Part shown: positions 18,429 to 26,765 of the stretch, piece by piece
Numbering within the stretch: the stretch's first letter is position 1
Layout: each line of letters begins with the position of its first letter
Translations under genes and position numbers: made by a program
Notes under the pieces: generated by a model
What the model was told of the DNA's origin: nothing
The model's input: the letters and a program-made list of their open reading frames with translations, nothing else
The model's database searches: none
Source: SIG603 sp963621245
GTDB taxonomy: Bacteria; Bacillota; Clostridia; Oscillospirales; Acutalibacteraceae
Length of the DNA stretch: 64,000 nucleotides
Direction: 5' to 3'
Assembly: GCA_963621245.1 (NCBI GenBank)
Contig: CAVFCW010000006.1
Span: forward strand, 1 to 64,000

Positions 18429-19517
18429 ATGCAGAAGCGATTTATTTATGGAACAAGAAACATTAAGGAAAACAGAATGATTCTTACCAATTGTGGTTTT
18501 GTAAAAACAGTTCTGATGTTGTTGGTCATCTTGGGGCACGCTTGCGTTTTCTGGACTGGCACCTGGTTTACTAAGAACCCTGTAATTGATTGTATGGGGT
18601 TGGGTATCATAGCCTCAGGGCTCAACTCTTTTCACATCTATACTTTTGCTCTTGTTTCCGGCTATATATTTGCGTTCAAAGTATTAAGCGGGGAGGGGGG
18701 GTACAACCATTACGGATTGTTCCTTAGGAGTAAGGCAAAAAGGCTGCTGATTCCCTATGTTTTCGTGATGCTTATCTGGGTAGCACCCATCTCTGCATAT
18801 TACCTCAGATTGGATGCAGTGGAGTTGTTTAGAAATTACATTCTTTGCATTAATCCAAGTCAGCTCTGGTTTCTATGGATGTTATTTGGAGTGTTTGCTA
18901 TCGTTTGGCCTATGCGAAAGATGATGATAGAAAAGCCGATTATAGGTTGGATGATTTCTTTAGTGCTTTACGGAGTTGGATTAGTCGGGGGACGAATTGT
19001 TTCCAATGTTTTCTGTATCTGGACTGCTTGCCAGTATATCATATTCTTCTTTATAGGAATGCGGATACGGGTAAAAAGTGAGAGACAGGAGATGTTGCTC
19101 ACGGATGAAATATCTTGGTTTTGCTGGCTTGCTATCGATATAGTACTGTTCGCAGGGAACAAAATGATAGGGCAACAAAATGGATTTATATGCAGCTTTA
19201 TATCACCAGGAATGACATTCTTGCTTCATGTTGTCGGTTCGCTTACAGCGTGGACAAGTTTACAAGAATTGGCATCTCGCATCCATTGGCAGGATAACAA
19301 AGCCTTTGAGGCTTTTGCGAGTAACTCAATGCCGATGTATCTGCTCCATCAGCAGGTTATCTATTATACAATTACAGCACTAAACGGTGTAGTGAATCCG
19401 TGGATCAATGCAGGCGTGAATTTTATAGTTGCTGTAGCAGTCAGCTTTCTAATCAGCACTATGTTGATGAGATGGAGGGTTACAAGAACACTCATTGGCG
19501 AAAAGCCTTATAATTAA
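18429..19517 (+). CDS. Membrane acyltransferase (acyltransferase family 3)
   Basis: 362 residues with about 10 membrane segments. The first helix region LTNCGFVKTVLMLLVILGHA with the conserved His, followed by FHIYTFALVSGYIFAFK and later LWFLWMLFGVFAI, identifies the acyltransferase-3 (OafA/NodX-like) family, which acetylates or succinylates surface polysaccharide. ATG 18429 is about 10 bases after AGCGGAG. A run of seven G residues at 18695-18701 lies inside the coding region; a slip there would frameshift the protein at about residue 91. The C-terminus is closely related to the relic at 10321-10485. Confidence 0.85.
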   Translation: MQKRFIYGTRNIKENRMILTNCGFVKTVLMLLVILGHACVFWTGTWFTKNPVIDCMGLGIIASGLNSFHIYTFALVSGYIFAFKVLSGEGGYNHYGLFLRSKAKRLLIPYVFVMLIWVAPISAYYLRLDAVELFRNYILCINPSQLWFLWMLFGVFAIVWPMRKMMIEKPIIGWMISLVLYGVGLVGGRIVSNVFCIWTACQYIIFFFIGMRIRVKSERQEMLLTDEISWFCWLAIDIVLFAGNKMIGQQNGFICSFISPGMTFLLHVVGSLTAWTSLQELASRIHWQDNKAFEAFASNSMPMYLLHQQVIYYTITALNGVVNPWINAGVNFIVAVAVSFLISTMLMRWRVTRTLIGEKPYN

Positions 19518-19571
19518 TACAGAAAGTTCTATTTACAGTGATTAAATAATTTGTATGGGAGATGACAGAAA

Positions 19572-20744
19572 ATGCAACTGGCACAGGAACAACAGTTTTT
19601 CATAAAGATTCTTAAGGACTATTTGTTGGAGAAGCCTTCCTGTGTACAGCAGGAGCAGGTAGACTGGCAGCAGATAAAGTGCTATGCAGACAGGCATCAG
19701 ATGACTGCAATTTTCTATCGACAGACGAGGCAGAAACTGTTTCAGCAAGGATATGCTTTTCAGATTTGTCGGTATGTGAGTTTTGAGCAAGAGATTTGCG
19801 CATTTAAGGAGGCCCTTAAGAATCATAAATATCTGATGGTGAAAGGGGCGGTTGTTGCCGGACTTTATCAGGTCCCAGAATTAAGATCTATGGGTGACGT
19901 CGATGTACTGATACATCCGGAGGATAGAGCTGATATTCATAATGCCTTATTGGAGGCTAGGTTTGAACTTCAGCAGAGCAGTCCCTTGGGAGAATGGACA
20001 TATTCAAAGAATGGATATCTTTTTGAGGTACATGACAGTCTGGTGCATCGATATAAAGAAAAGACTGGGATTGAGGAGTATTTTTCACATGCCTGGAATT
20101 ATGAAGAGAATGGTCAGTTAAACTGGTCCTTTCATCTTATTTATCTAATTGAGCATTTGCGTCAGCATTTTGTCGGTAAGGGTGTGGGTTTTAGACAGTT
20201 CATGGATGTTGCAATCGTGTGCAGAAAATGTGAGATTGACTGGGAGTTTGTGACCGAAGAACTAAAGAAGATAGAACTGGATGCGTTTGCATCTACTGTT
20301 TTTGCTTTTATGAAATCCTGGTTTGAGATATCTGTACCGTATAAAACTGCTGCTCTTTCAGATGATTTTTATATTAGAGCTACGGAGAAGATATTTGAAG
20401 ACGGGGTTTTTGGCTTTGATAATGAAGAAAACAGCATGACGGATTTGTCGTTTTCCATGCATTATGAGGGCGTTGATTTTGAAACCGCAAGGAAAAAGTT
20501 CTTGCTTAGAAAATTCTTTCCAAATTATGAAACTATGTCTAACCTGTCTTATTGCAGTTATGTGCAAATGAGTAAAATCTTTCTACCTGTTGCTTGGGTA
20601 CATCGGATTATATATCGTACTTTTAACAGGAAGAGCAGAAGTTTAATGAAACAACAGCTTTCCGAGGATAAGGTTATGGCGAGGATGAATATGTTAAAAG
20701 AGTGGGGGCTGGAAAGCTATGTAAAAACACGGAGAAATAAGTGA
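19572..20744 (+). CDS. Nucleotidyltransferase-fold protein (NTP_transf_5-like)
   Basis: 390 residues. The central motif KGAVVAGLYQVPELRSMGDVDVLIHPED (two overlapping parts: KGAVVAGLY and RSMGDVDVLIHPED) carries the Gly-Asp-x-Asp signature of the nucleotidyltransferase superfamily, here at about residues 92-118. The remainder is helical with HLIYLIEHLRQHFVGKGVGFRQFMD, as in the uncharacterised nucleotidyltransferase family found near capsule and peptide-modification genes. The substrate is unknown. A possible ribosome binding site, GGGAGATGAC, precedes ATG 19572. It is the last intact plus-strand gene of the locus. Confidence 0.75.
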   Translation: MQLAQEQQFFIKILKDYLLEKPSCVQQEQVDWQQIKCYADRHQMTAIFYRQTRQKLFQQGYAFQICRYVSFEQEICAFKEALKNHKYLMVKGAVVAGLYQVPELRSMGDVDVLIHPEDRADIHNALLEARFELQQSSPLGEWTYSKNGYLFEVHDSLVHRYKEKTGIEEYFSHAWNYEENGQLNWSFHLIYLIEHLRQHFVGKGVGFRQFMDVAIVCRKCEIDWEFVTEELKKIELDAFASTVFAFMKSWFEISVPYKTAALSDDFYIRATEKIFEDGVFGFDNEENSMTDLSFSMHYEGVDFETARKKFLLRKFFPNYETMSNLSYCSYVQMSKIFLPVAWVHRIIYRTFNRKSRSLMKQQLSEDKVMARMNMLKEWGLESYVKTRRNK

Positions 20745-20857
20745 AGCAAAGACTTCTTTGGCATTACATTTATGAAACAAAGGGGGTTCTGATTACTGTT
20801 GGTGCCTACCATACTGAGAGTGCTGAACAGATTGCTTTAATGGAGATGCAGGAATGA
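20741..20857 (+). CDS. Small unidentified ORF overlapping the nucleotidyltransferase gene
   Basis: A 38-codon frame starts at GTG 20741, overlapping the previous stop as GTGA, and ends at TGA 20855-20857. It encodes VKQRLLWHYIYETKGVLITV and then AYHTESAEQIALMEMQE. The overlap arrangement is that of translationally coupled genes, but no family is recognised and the frame may be the remnant of a longer gene. There is no separate ribosome binding site. Confidence 0.3.
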   Translation: MKQRLLWHYIYETKGVLITVGAYHTESAEQIALMEMQE

Positions 20858-21077
20858 GTATGCTAAAATAATTACAGAAAATATGTTTTTAAGTAAATCA
20901 TCTTTCATCTGAAGAACTAGAAATTATTCAGTGTCTGTTATTATATCCGATGTTTTTAGGTTCTAGATTGATATAGGAAAGTGCTTAAATTTGCAAATCT
21001 ACTAAAATAACTTAGCTATTGAATAATTAGTATACAATTTATTGTGATAATTTATAATAGAAACAAAAAGGAGAAAA

Positions 21078-21605
21078 ATGGATTGTAACGATATTTTGAA
21101 TTTAATAGCGATAATTGTGATACCAATATTTGCTGTTTTATTTGGGCAATATTTGCAAAACAGAGCTGAAATATGAAAAGATAAAATGTATATTTTTAAA
21201 GTTCTCATGACTTCTCGGATATATGGGTGGACATCAGAAAGTGTGCATTGCCTTAATTTACTTGATATTGTACTTTCAGATGACAAAAGGGTTCGTGGCG
21301 CTTGGAAAGATTTGTATGACAAGTATTTCGTGGAAAATCCAGACGAGACGCAAATTAAGAAAATTCAAAATGCGCAGTATAAACTGTTGGAAGCAATAGC
21401 AAATTCTCTTGGATATAAGAATAAGTTTATTTGGGAAACAATTCAAAATTTATATATCCTGATAGGCACGTCACCCAAAATTGAGGCGCAAAATCAATCT
21501 CAGCAAGCTTATAACAATATTTTGCTGAATTTGCAAAATGTGATAATATCTAAATTAATCGAACTGAAGAAAATGATAAACTTTAACATATTAATACAAA
21601 ATTAG
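21078..21605 (+). pseudogene. DUF6680-like gene interrupted by one nonsense codon
   Basis: A ribosome binding site (AAGGAG) precedes ATG 21078. The frame reads MDCNDILNLIAIIVIPIFAV, LFGQYLQNRAEI, then TGA at 21174-21176, then continues without shift as KDKMYIFKVLMTSRIYGWT and VHCLNLLDIVLSDDKRVRG to TAA 21603-21605. Restoring the TGA to CGA (Arg) would give a normal 175-residue protein: one N-terminal membrane helix followed by a soluble helical domain, as in a family I recall as DUF6680, of unknown function. ATG codons at 21186 and 21207 lack a good ribosome binding site, so an internal restart is not obvious. Confidence 0.75.
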
Positions 21606-21710
21606 CTTATTTTCTGTATATAATCAAGGGTATTTTTGCCTACGCAAGATATACATGAAATAAAAATGATCATTATTGACGATTATATTTGAAGAGTCTA
21701 TCTTTAAACT

Positions 21711-21763
21711 TACAATAGCAGAAGCCCCATACCTAAGTAAGGTATGGGGCTTCTGCTATTGTA
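21711..21763. terminator. Perfect 23-bp inverted repeat between convergent genes
   Basis: The two arms (21711-21733 and 21741-21763) are exact reverse complements separated by a 7-base loop TAAGTAA. It lies between the plus-strand DUF6680 relic and the minus-strand epimerase, so it can stop transcription from both sides. The stem is unusually long and GC-rich in the middle (AGCCCCATACC); the A/T ends give only a weak U tract. Confidence 0.8.
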
Positions 21764-21777
21764 ATACTGTTTTAGTG

Positions 21778-22878
21778 TTATAACTGGTAAAATGCTTTAT
21801 ACCATTCTGAAAAAGCACGAAGTCCCGTGCGTAAGCTTGTATTTGGCTTAAATCTGAAATCTCTTTCAAGAGGTGTAGTATCTGCATATGTAACCGGTAC
21901 ATCTCCCGGTTGCATTGGTACCAATTCTTTGTGAGATTCGAAATCATAATCGAAAGGGAGGACCTCTGCTCTTATTAACTCTTCTTGAAGTATTGTGACG
22001 AAGTCTAACAGGTTTTCGGGGTTGTTGTTTCCAATATTATAGACAGCAAAAGGAGGTATTGGCAGACCGTCATCTCCGTTTTTCTTTACAGGGGCGCCTT
22101 GCATGACTCTTTTTATGCCTTCTACTATATCGGTTACATATGTGAAATCGCGCTTACAGTTTCCGAAATTGAAAATCTGTATTGTTTCATTTTTCAAAAG
22201 CTTGTTGGTAAATCCGAAATAAGCCATGTCCGGTCTGCCAGCAGGTCCGTATACAGTGAAAAAGCGCAAACCTGTGGAAGGAATATTATAGAGTTTGCTG
22301 TATGCGTGTGCCATTAATTCGTTCGACTTTTTGGTGGCTGCGTAAAGTGAGACAGGATTATCTACTTTATCATCGGTGCTGTAAGGCACTTTTTTGTTTG
22401 TGCCGTATACAGAAGAAGATGAAGCATATACTAGATGTTCTACGCCTAATTCGCCGTTATCGTAGCTGTGACGGCATGCCTCAAGAATGTTGTAAAATCC
22501 GATAAGGTTGCTTTGTATGTAAACATCAGGGTTAGTAATGCTGTAGCGTACTCCGGCCTGTGCAGCCAAATTAACTACCACGGACGGTTTATATTCTGCA
22601 AAGAGAGAATCAATAACCGATTTATCCGATATATCGCCTTTTACGAAAGTGTATTTGTTTTCCGGATGTTTTGCGGCGCATTTTTCAATTTCTGTTAAGC
22701 GCCATTCTTTGATGCTTACGTCATAATAGTCGTTCATGTTATCTATTCCTACAACAGTGATAGGAGACTGTGTGTTTAACAATTCAAGTACCAAATAACT
22801 TCCGATAAAACCAGCTGAACCGGTTACAAGAACAGTTTTATTTTGTAAGTTAATTTTAGTTTTTTTTGTTTTTTCCAT
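21778..22878 (-). CDS. NAD-dependent epimerase, UDP-glucuronate 4-epimerase type
   Basis: 366 residues, extended short-chain dehydrogenase fold. TVLVTGSAGFIGSYLVLELL near residues 15-34 is the NAD-binding motif, VVNLAAQAGVRYSI near 102-115 is the signature of UDP-glucuronate epimerases, the catalytic SSSVYGTNKKVPYS and YAATKKSNE (Tyr-x3-Lys) follow, and KRDFTYVTDIVEGI and PMQPGDVPVTYAD lie in the substrate domain. It should convert UDP-GlcA to UDP-GalA. Only 23 bases separate it from the upstream UDP-glucose dehydrogenase, which makes UDP-GlcA, so the pair forms a two-gene operon supplying uronic acid precursors to the capsule locus. Confidence 0.9.
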   Translation of the reverse strand: MEKTKKTKINLQNKTVLVTGSAGFIGSYLVLELLNTQSPITVVGIDNMNDYYDVSIKEWRLTEIEKCAAKHPENKYTFVKGDISDKSVIDSLFAEYKPSVVVNLAAQAGVRYSITNPDVYIQSNLIGFYNILEACRHSYDNGELGVEHLVYASSSSVYGTNKKVPYSTDDKVDNPVSLYAATKKSNELMAHAYSKLYNIPSTGLRFFTVYGPAGRPDMAYFGFTNKLLKNETIQIFNFGNCKRDFTYVTDIVEGIKRVMQGAPVKKNGDDGLPIPPFAVYNIGNNNPENLLDFVTILQEELIRAEVLPFDYDFESHKELVPMQPGDVPVTYADTTPLERDFRFKPNTSLRTGLRAFSEWYKAFYQL

Positions 22879-22901
22879 AATAAACTCCTGCTTTCCTTAA
22901 T

Positions 22902-24377
22902 TTAATCGCGTTTGAATATGTCACGTGTGTATACTTTATCTATTACATCGTCAAGACAGGTGTCATATCTGTTTGCAATGATTGCCTTAGGTTTTGTCTT
23001 GAATTCTGTTAGGTCATTGACTACCTCTGAGCCAAAAAATGTATCGCCGTCTTTTAGCGTTGGCTCATAAATAATGATCTTTGCGCCCTTTGCTTTGATG
23101 CGTTTCATAACGCCCTGGATAGAGGATTGGCGGAAATTATCAGAGTTGGATTTCATCGTAAGACGGTAAACTCCTATAATAACTTCTCTTTCCTTTTCCT
23201 GATTCCATTCGCTGTTTGCTTCATATGCACCTGCCAGTTCAAGGACTCTGTCAGCAATGAAGTCTTTTCTGGTCCTGTTACTTTCAACGATTGCGCTCAT
23301 CATATTTTGTGGCACATCATTGTAGTTTGCAAGAAGCTGTTTGGTGTCTTTGGGTAGGCAATAGCCTCCGTAACCGAAGCTGGGATTATTGTAATAGGTT
23401 CCGATGCGAGGATCAAGGCATACGCCGTTAATAATGTCCTGGGTATTTAATCCCTTCATTTCTGCGTAGGTATCAAGTTCATTGAAATAAGAAACACGTA
23501 ACGCCAAGTAAGTGTTAGCGAAAAGCTTAACTGCTTCAGCCTCGGTAAATCCCATAAACAGTGTATCTATATTCTTCTTAGCTGCTCCTTGCTGGAGGAG
23601 TGCAGCAAAGTTGTGGGAGGCTTTTACCAGTTTTTCGTTACCTGTGTCAGTTGATACGATAATACGGCTTGGATAGAGATTATCATAGAGTGCTTTTGAC
23701 TCTCTTAAAAATTCGGGACTGAATATTATATTATCGCAACGATACTTTTCTCTGACTGCTTTTGTATAACCAACGGGGACAGTGGATTTGATAACCATTA
23801 CTGCGTTTGGATTAACATTTAGGACAGATTCAATGACTGTTTCAACAGCTGATGTATCAAAATAGTTCTTCTTGCTGTCATAGTTTGTGGGAGTGGCTAT
23901 GACAACATAGTCAGCTTTGCTGTACGCTGATTCTCCGTCTAAAGTTGCAGTGAGATCAAGACTTTTTTCTGCTAAATATTTTTCAATATATTCATCCTGA
24001 ATTGAAGATTTTCTGCTGTTTATCAGGTTTACTTTTTCAGGAACAATATCAACTGCTGTTACATGGTTGTGTTGTGAAAGCAAGATTGCAATTGAAAGGC
24101 CTACATATCCTGTTCCGGCAACGGCAATATTAAGTGGGGAGGGACTTGTAAGTGTTTTGCTTTTCGAATCTGTAAAAACATCTTCAAGTTCAAAATTCAG
24201 AGCTTCTGCCAAAGCTTCCAATTGAGGGATCAGAGGAAGATAATTTTGCTGTTCAATTCTACTGATAAGTGCGCGATTGATCCCTGTCATTTTGGCTAAT
24301 TCAAGTTGACTGAGATGTTGTTTTTTACGTTTGGATGAAACGATTTCGGCAAGTAGCGATGCGGATAATTTTTTCAT
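22902..24377 (-). CDS. XRE-type HTH domain fused to UDP-glucose 6-dehydrogenase
   Basis: 491 residues. Residues about 5-68 form a helix-turn-helix of the XRE/Cro type (LSQLELAKMTGINRALISRI, then YLPLIPQLEALAEAL). After a short Ser/Pro linker a complete nucleotide-sugar dehydrogenase begins at about 80: IAVAGTGYVGLSIAILL, VIATPTNYD, VIKSTVPVGYT, FSPEFLRESKALYD, catalytic Cys340 in GYGGYCLPKDT, and the C-terminal UDP-binding domain to RDIFKRD. The order and motifs fit Ugd (UDP-glucose to UDP-GlcA, two NAD). Ordinary Ugd proteins have no HTH. The fusion suggests an enzyme that also binds DNA, perhaps repressing its own operon according to substrate or NAD state; two matching palindromes flank its promoter. 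No frameshift separates the two parts. Confidence 0.93.
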   Translation of the reverse strand: MKKLSASLLAEIVSSKRKKQHLSQLELAKMTGINRALISRIEQQNYLPLIPQLEALAEALNFELEDVFTDSKSKTLTSPSPLNIAVAGTGYVGLSIAILLSQHNHVTAVDIVPEKVNLINSRKSSIQDEYIEKYLAEKSLDLTATLDGESAYSKADYVVIATPTNYDSKKNYFDTSAVETVIESVLNVNPNAVMVIKSTVPVGYTKAVREKYRCDNIIFSPEFLRESKALYDNLYPSRIIVSTDTGNEKLVKASHNFAALLQQGAAKKNIDTLFMGFTEAEAVKLFANTYLALRVSYFNELDTYAEMKGLNTQDIINGVCLDPRIGTYYNNPSFGYGGYCLPKDTKQLLANYNDVPQNMMSAIVESNRTRKDFIADRVLELAGAYEANSEWNQEKEREVIIGVYRLTMKSNSDNFRQSSIQGVMKRIKAKGAKIIIYEPTLKDGDTFFGSEVVNDLTEFKTKPKAIIANRYDTCLDDVIDKVYTRDIFKRD

Positions 24378-24406
24378 GTTGATTCCCTTTGTATCTTGTT
24401 GGAAAA

Positions 24407-24421
24407 GTTATTTAAAATAAC
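24407..24421. promoter_or_regulatory. Palindrome copy 1 (candidate XRE-Ugd operator)
   Basis: GTTATTTAAAATAAC is a perfect 7-1-7 palindrome. It lies 30 bases upstream of the ATG of the XRE-Ugd gene and downstream of the predicted transcription start. A near-identical copy is at 24532. XRE-type regulators typically bind short dyads like this, so it is a candidate self-operator. Confidence 0.55.
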
Positions 24422-24458
24422 ATGTGCATACAAAGATGATGTTGTTATTAACACACAA

Positions 24459-24488
24459 ATAATAGCATATTTTGGGAATTAAGGTCAA
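24459..24488 (-). promoter_or_regulatory. Sigma-A-type promoter for the ugd-epimerase operon
   Basis: On the minus strand, TTGACC (24488-24483) and TATTAT (24464-24459) are separated by 18 bases. The transcription start would be near 24452, giving a leader of about 75 bases that contains palindrome copy 1. Confidence 0.65.
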
Positions 24489-24531
24489 TAATATTTTGAT
24501 GCAATTGATTAAAATAATTTAGAAAAAAATA

Positions 24532-24546
24532 GTTACTTTAAATAAC
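24532..24546. promoter_or_regulatory. Palindrome copy 2 (candidate XRE-Ugd operator)
   Basis: GTTACTTTAAATAAC matches copy 1 in 13 of 15 positions and keeps six of seven dyad pairs. It lies about 45 bases upstream of the -35 box. The two copies flank the promoter at a distance of 125 bases, an arrangement that could support looping. Confidence 0.5.
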
Positions 24547-24590
24547 AAAAGTGTGATTCAAGCACTTGCCAAACCTTCCTGCAAGACCAA

Positions 24591-24632
24591 ACAAAAAATC
24601 CGACCCTATCTTAAAGATAAGGGTCGGATTTG
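24591..24632 (-). terminator. Rho-independent terminator of the surface-protein gene
   Basis: Stem arms at 24596-24612 and 24615-24631 (core ATCCGACCCTATCTT) form a long hairpin. Read on the minus strand it is followed by a run of six T. It lies 22 bases after the stop of the gene at 24654-26324. Confidence 0.85.
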
Positions 24633-24653
24633 CTATAAGTTCATTTAACTATC

Positions 24654-26324
24654 TTACTTCCTCTTACCCTTTGCGATAAGTGAAGTGCCGAGTATTCCGA
24701 GTGCGCTTACAGCGAGGACGGCAAACCAAATGCCCATGTTGCTGTTGTCACCTGTTGCGGGGGTTGAAGCCGGGGATGCCGATGCTACAACTGTGGATTT
24801 CTCGGTTGAGCCCGTGCTTGTTCCGCTACTTCCGCCACCGCTGTATCCGTTTGGAACAGTAGTCGGTTCGGGTGTGGGGGACTGAGTTGGTGTCGGGGTC
24901 GGTGTGACGATTACGGAATGTTCCGGCGTTGCCGTGGGTTCCGCTGTCGGTTCTGCGGTCGGCTCAGGTGTTACGGACGGTTCGGGGGTAACTTCCTTAA
25001 GCTGTGGAAGCTTGAAAATTGCCACGAGTCCGTTAACGCCTTCCTCTTCTTCGCCTTCGTCAAGGTAGACAAGACTGCTTGCCGAGCCGATGCCCTCGAT
25101 TGTTACATTCTCGGCAGTCAGATTTTCGGCAGTGTAGCCGTAAACCGAGGGGACGGTAATGCAGAGGTAATAATCCGTGTCTTTCTCAAAGACGTATTCG
25201 TCGGCGTCGATGAAGTTGTCCTCATAGTTATCAATGGTTATCTCTGTATCGGAAATCGAATAGTGCGTGAGATATGAGTTATCTACCCAAGAGATGCCCT
25301 CGTTGTTAAGGTCATTTGTAATGGTGGTGCCAACCAAGTTTTGTCCGATTTCGTAGCCGTTAAGTGTGAAGTTCAAAGAGTTAATCTCTCTGTAAAGCTT
25401 AGGCAGTTTGAATACTGCAGTGTAACCGTTGGTTCCATTCTCAAAGAGAGACATTGCCGTGCCGTATCCGTCAAGCGTGATGCTGTCGGGGCTGAAGTTG
25501 TTAATCGAATAACCGTTATTGAATATGAAAGATACTGCAAGATAATAATCTTGTGCGGCGTCAAAAGTAGCGGCATCATTGGTTATAACATCATTTTGAT
25601 AGCTGTCCTTTGTGCTCAGTACCTTTGTGAATGCCGTTGAACGAAGTTTGATATAATCATCGTTGCTTTCGGCGCCATAAATGTATGTACCCTGTACGAT
25701 GCCTCCGTCAACTACATAGTTTTCGAGATTGAAAGTGAGCGGGAAAATCGGCTCAGCTGACGGTGAAACATCAGGCGATGCGGATGATGTGGGCGAGACA
25801 GACGGTTCCGGAGAGGTAGAGGATTCCGGCAAAGGAGAAGGCTCCGATGGAAGCGAAGAATCATTAATTGCCTTTCCATATTTGTAATAGAATGTAATTA
25901 AGCCGTTTACACTGTCATAAGTAAAATCATCGCAAGGTTGTCCGTTAATGGTTGTGTTGTTTTTCCACTGTTCCCATTTCCATTGAGATTTGTTCGGTAT
26001 ACCGAAGGCAATTACATAACCGTAAAAAGCTTCACTGTTAAATGCACTATCACGCTGATCATGCCATTTATACAAAGTGTCGTGATTAAAATTATAATCA
26101 GTATCAGCGTAATACCAATCTGAGAGTGAAGTTTGCAGTACCAAGCTGTCGTTAGACGCATTTAAAACCCTATAGCTGGGAAGTGTTGTTTTTTGACCGA
26201 CAACGGGTTCGGCAACCGTGATTTTCAATCCCAATTCGACATCTTCTGATGCGTTTGTCACAATAGGTATCGCACTTACTATGAGACATATGCCCAAAAT
26301 AAGGCTTAGTATTTTCTTTTTCAT
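24654..26324 (-). CDS. Secreted, wall-anchored surface protein with Pro/Thr/Glu repeats
   Basis: 556 residues. The N-terminus is a signal peptide (KKKILSLILGICLIVSAIPI, cleavage near TNASED). After a short unique domain comes a Ser/Pro-rich linker (about 163-192), two related beta-type domains of about 110 residues (each with a GYxxxNxxxxxITLDGxG-like core and ending in an FKLP motif), then a Pro-Glu-Thr repeat stalk (EPTAEPTAEPT-like, about 445-490). The C-terminus has TPATGDNS, one membrane helix and GKGKRK-type basic residues (AKGKRK), a layout like sortase-sorted proteins with a PxTG variant. It probably projects from the cell wall; the ligand is unknown. A promoter is seen at 26369-26397. 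Confidence 0.8.
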   Translation of the reverse strand: MKKKILSLILGICLIVSAIPIVTNASEDVELGLKITVAEPVVGQKTTLPSYRVLNASNDSLVLQTSLSDWYYADTDYNFNHDTLYKWHDQRDSAFNSEAFYGYVIAFGIPNKSQWKWEQWKNNTTINGQPCDDFTYDSVNGLITFYYKYGKAINDSSLPSEPSPLPESSTSPEPSVSPTSSASPDVSPSAEPIFPLTFNLENYVVDGGIVQGTYIYGAESNDDYIKLRSTAFTKVLSTKDSYQNDVITNDAATFDAAQDYYLAVSFIFNNGYSINNFSPDSITLDGYGTAMSLFENGTNGYTAVFKLPKLYREINSLNFTLNGYEIGQNLVGTTITNDLNNEGISWVDNSYLTHYSISDTEITIDNYEDNFIDADEYVFEKDTDYYLCITVPSVYGYTAENLTAENVTIEGIGSASSLVYLDEGEEEEGVNGLVAIFKLPQLKEVTPEPSVTPEPTAEPTAEPTATPEHSVIVTPTPTPTQSPTPEPTTVPNGYSGGGSSGTSTGSTEKSTVVASASPASTPATGDNSNMGIWFAVLAVSALGILGTSLIAKGKRK

Positions 26325-26368
26325 AAATACCTCCTGTTGAAAATTTAGATATGAGTACTTGTACTTTA

Positions 26369-26397
26369 ATTATATATGTAAACGGTTAAAATTACAA
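26369..26397 (-). promoter_or_regulatory. Promoter of the surface-protein gene
   Basis: On the minus strand TTGTAA (26397-26392) and TATAAT (26374-26369) are spaced by 17 bases, about 45 bases upstream of the ATG. AGGAGG precedes the ATG at 26324. Confidence 0.65.
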
Positions 26398-26604
26398 TAT
26401 AAACAAAAATTATTTTGTGTAGGAGAGATTATAAGACAAATTTACAAGTGTTGATAAATACCGCTTTGATATTTCCTATAAAATTATTGTTCAAATTATA
26501 TTGCAATTATTCCAAATAACGAAAAACGATATTGAAATCATCTCAAAGCAGTGATAAACTTTGTATAGTTGTATTAAGTGGTTTTTATAAGGGAGGATTT
26601 CACA

Positions 26605-26745
26605 ATGAAAACAGCGATTATCACGGGCGGTTCAAGAGGAATAGGCGATGTTGGGAATATTACTCTTGCAATGGAATTCCTTATCAAGGATCAGTACATG
26701 ACGGGCCAGTACATTTCTCCTAACGGCGGTATTTACATGCCGTAA
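26605..26745 (+). pseudogene. Internally deleted short-chain dehydrogenase (46-codon in-frame relic)
   Basis: A GGGAGGA ribosome binding site precedes ATG 26605. The frame encodes MKTAIITGGSRGIG, the NAD(P)-binding start of a 3-oxoacyl-ACP-reductase-like short-chain dehydrogenase, joined directly to DVGNITLAMEFLIKDQYMTG and QYISPNGGIYMP, which matches the C-terminal end of the same family. About 200 residues including the Ser-Tyr-Lys catalytic centre are missing. The deletion is in frame, so a 46-residue peptide could still be made. A terminator follows. Confidence 0.8.
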
Positions 26746-26765
26746 GCTATATAAATTAAGAAAAA

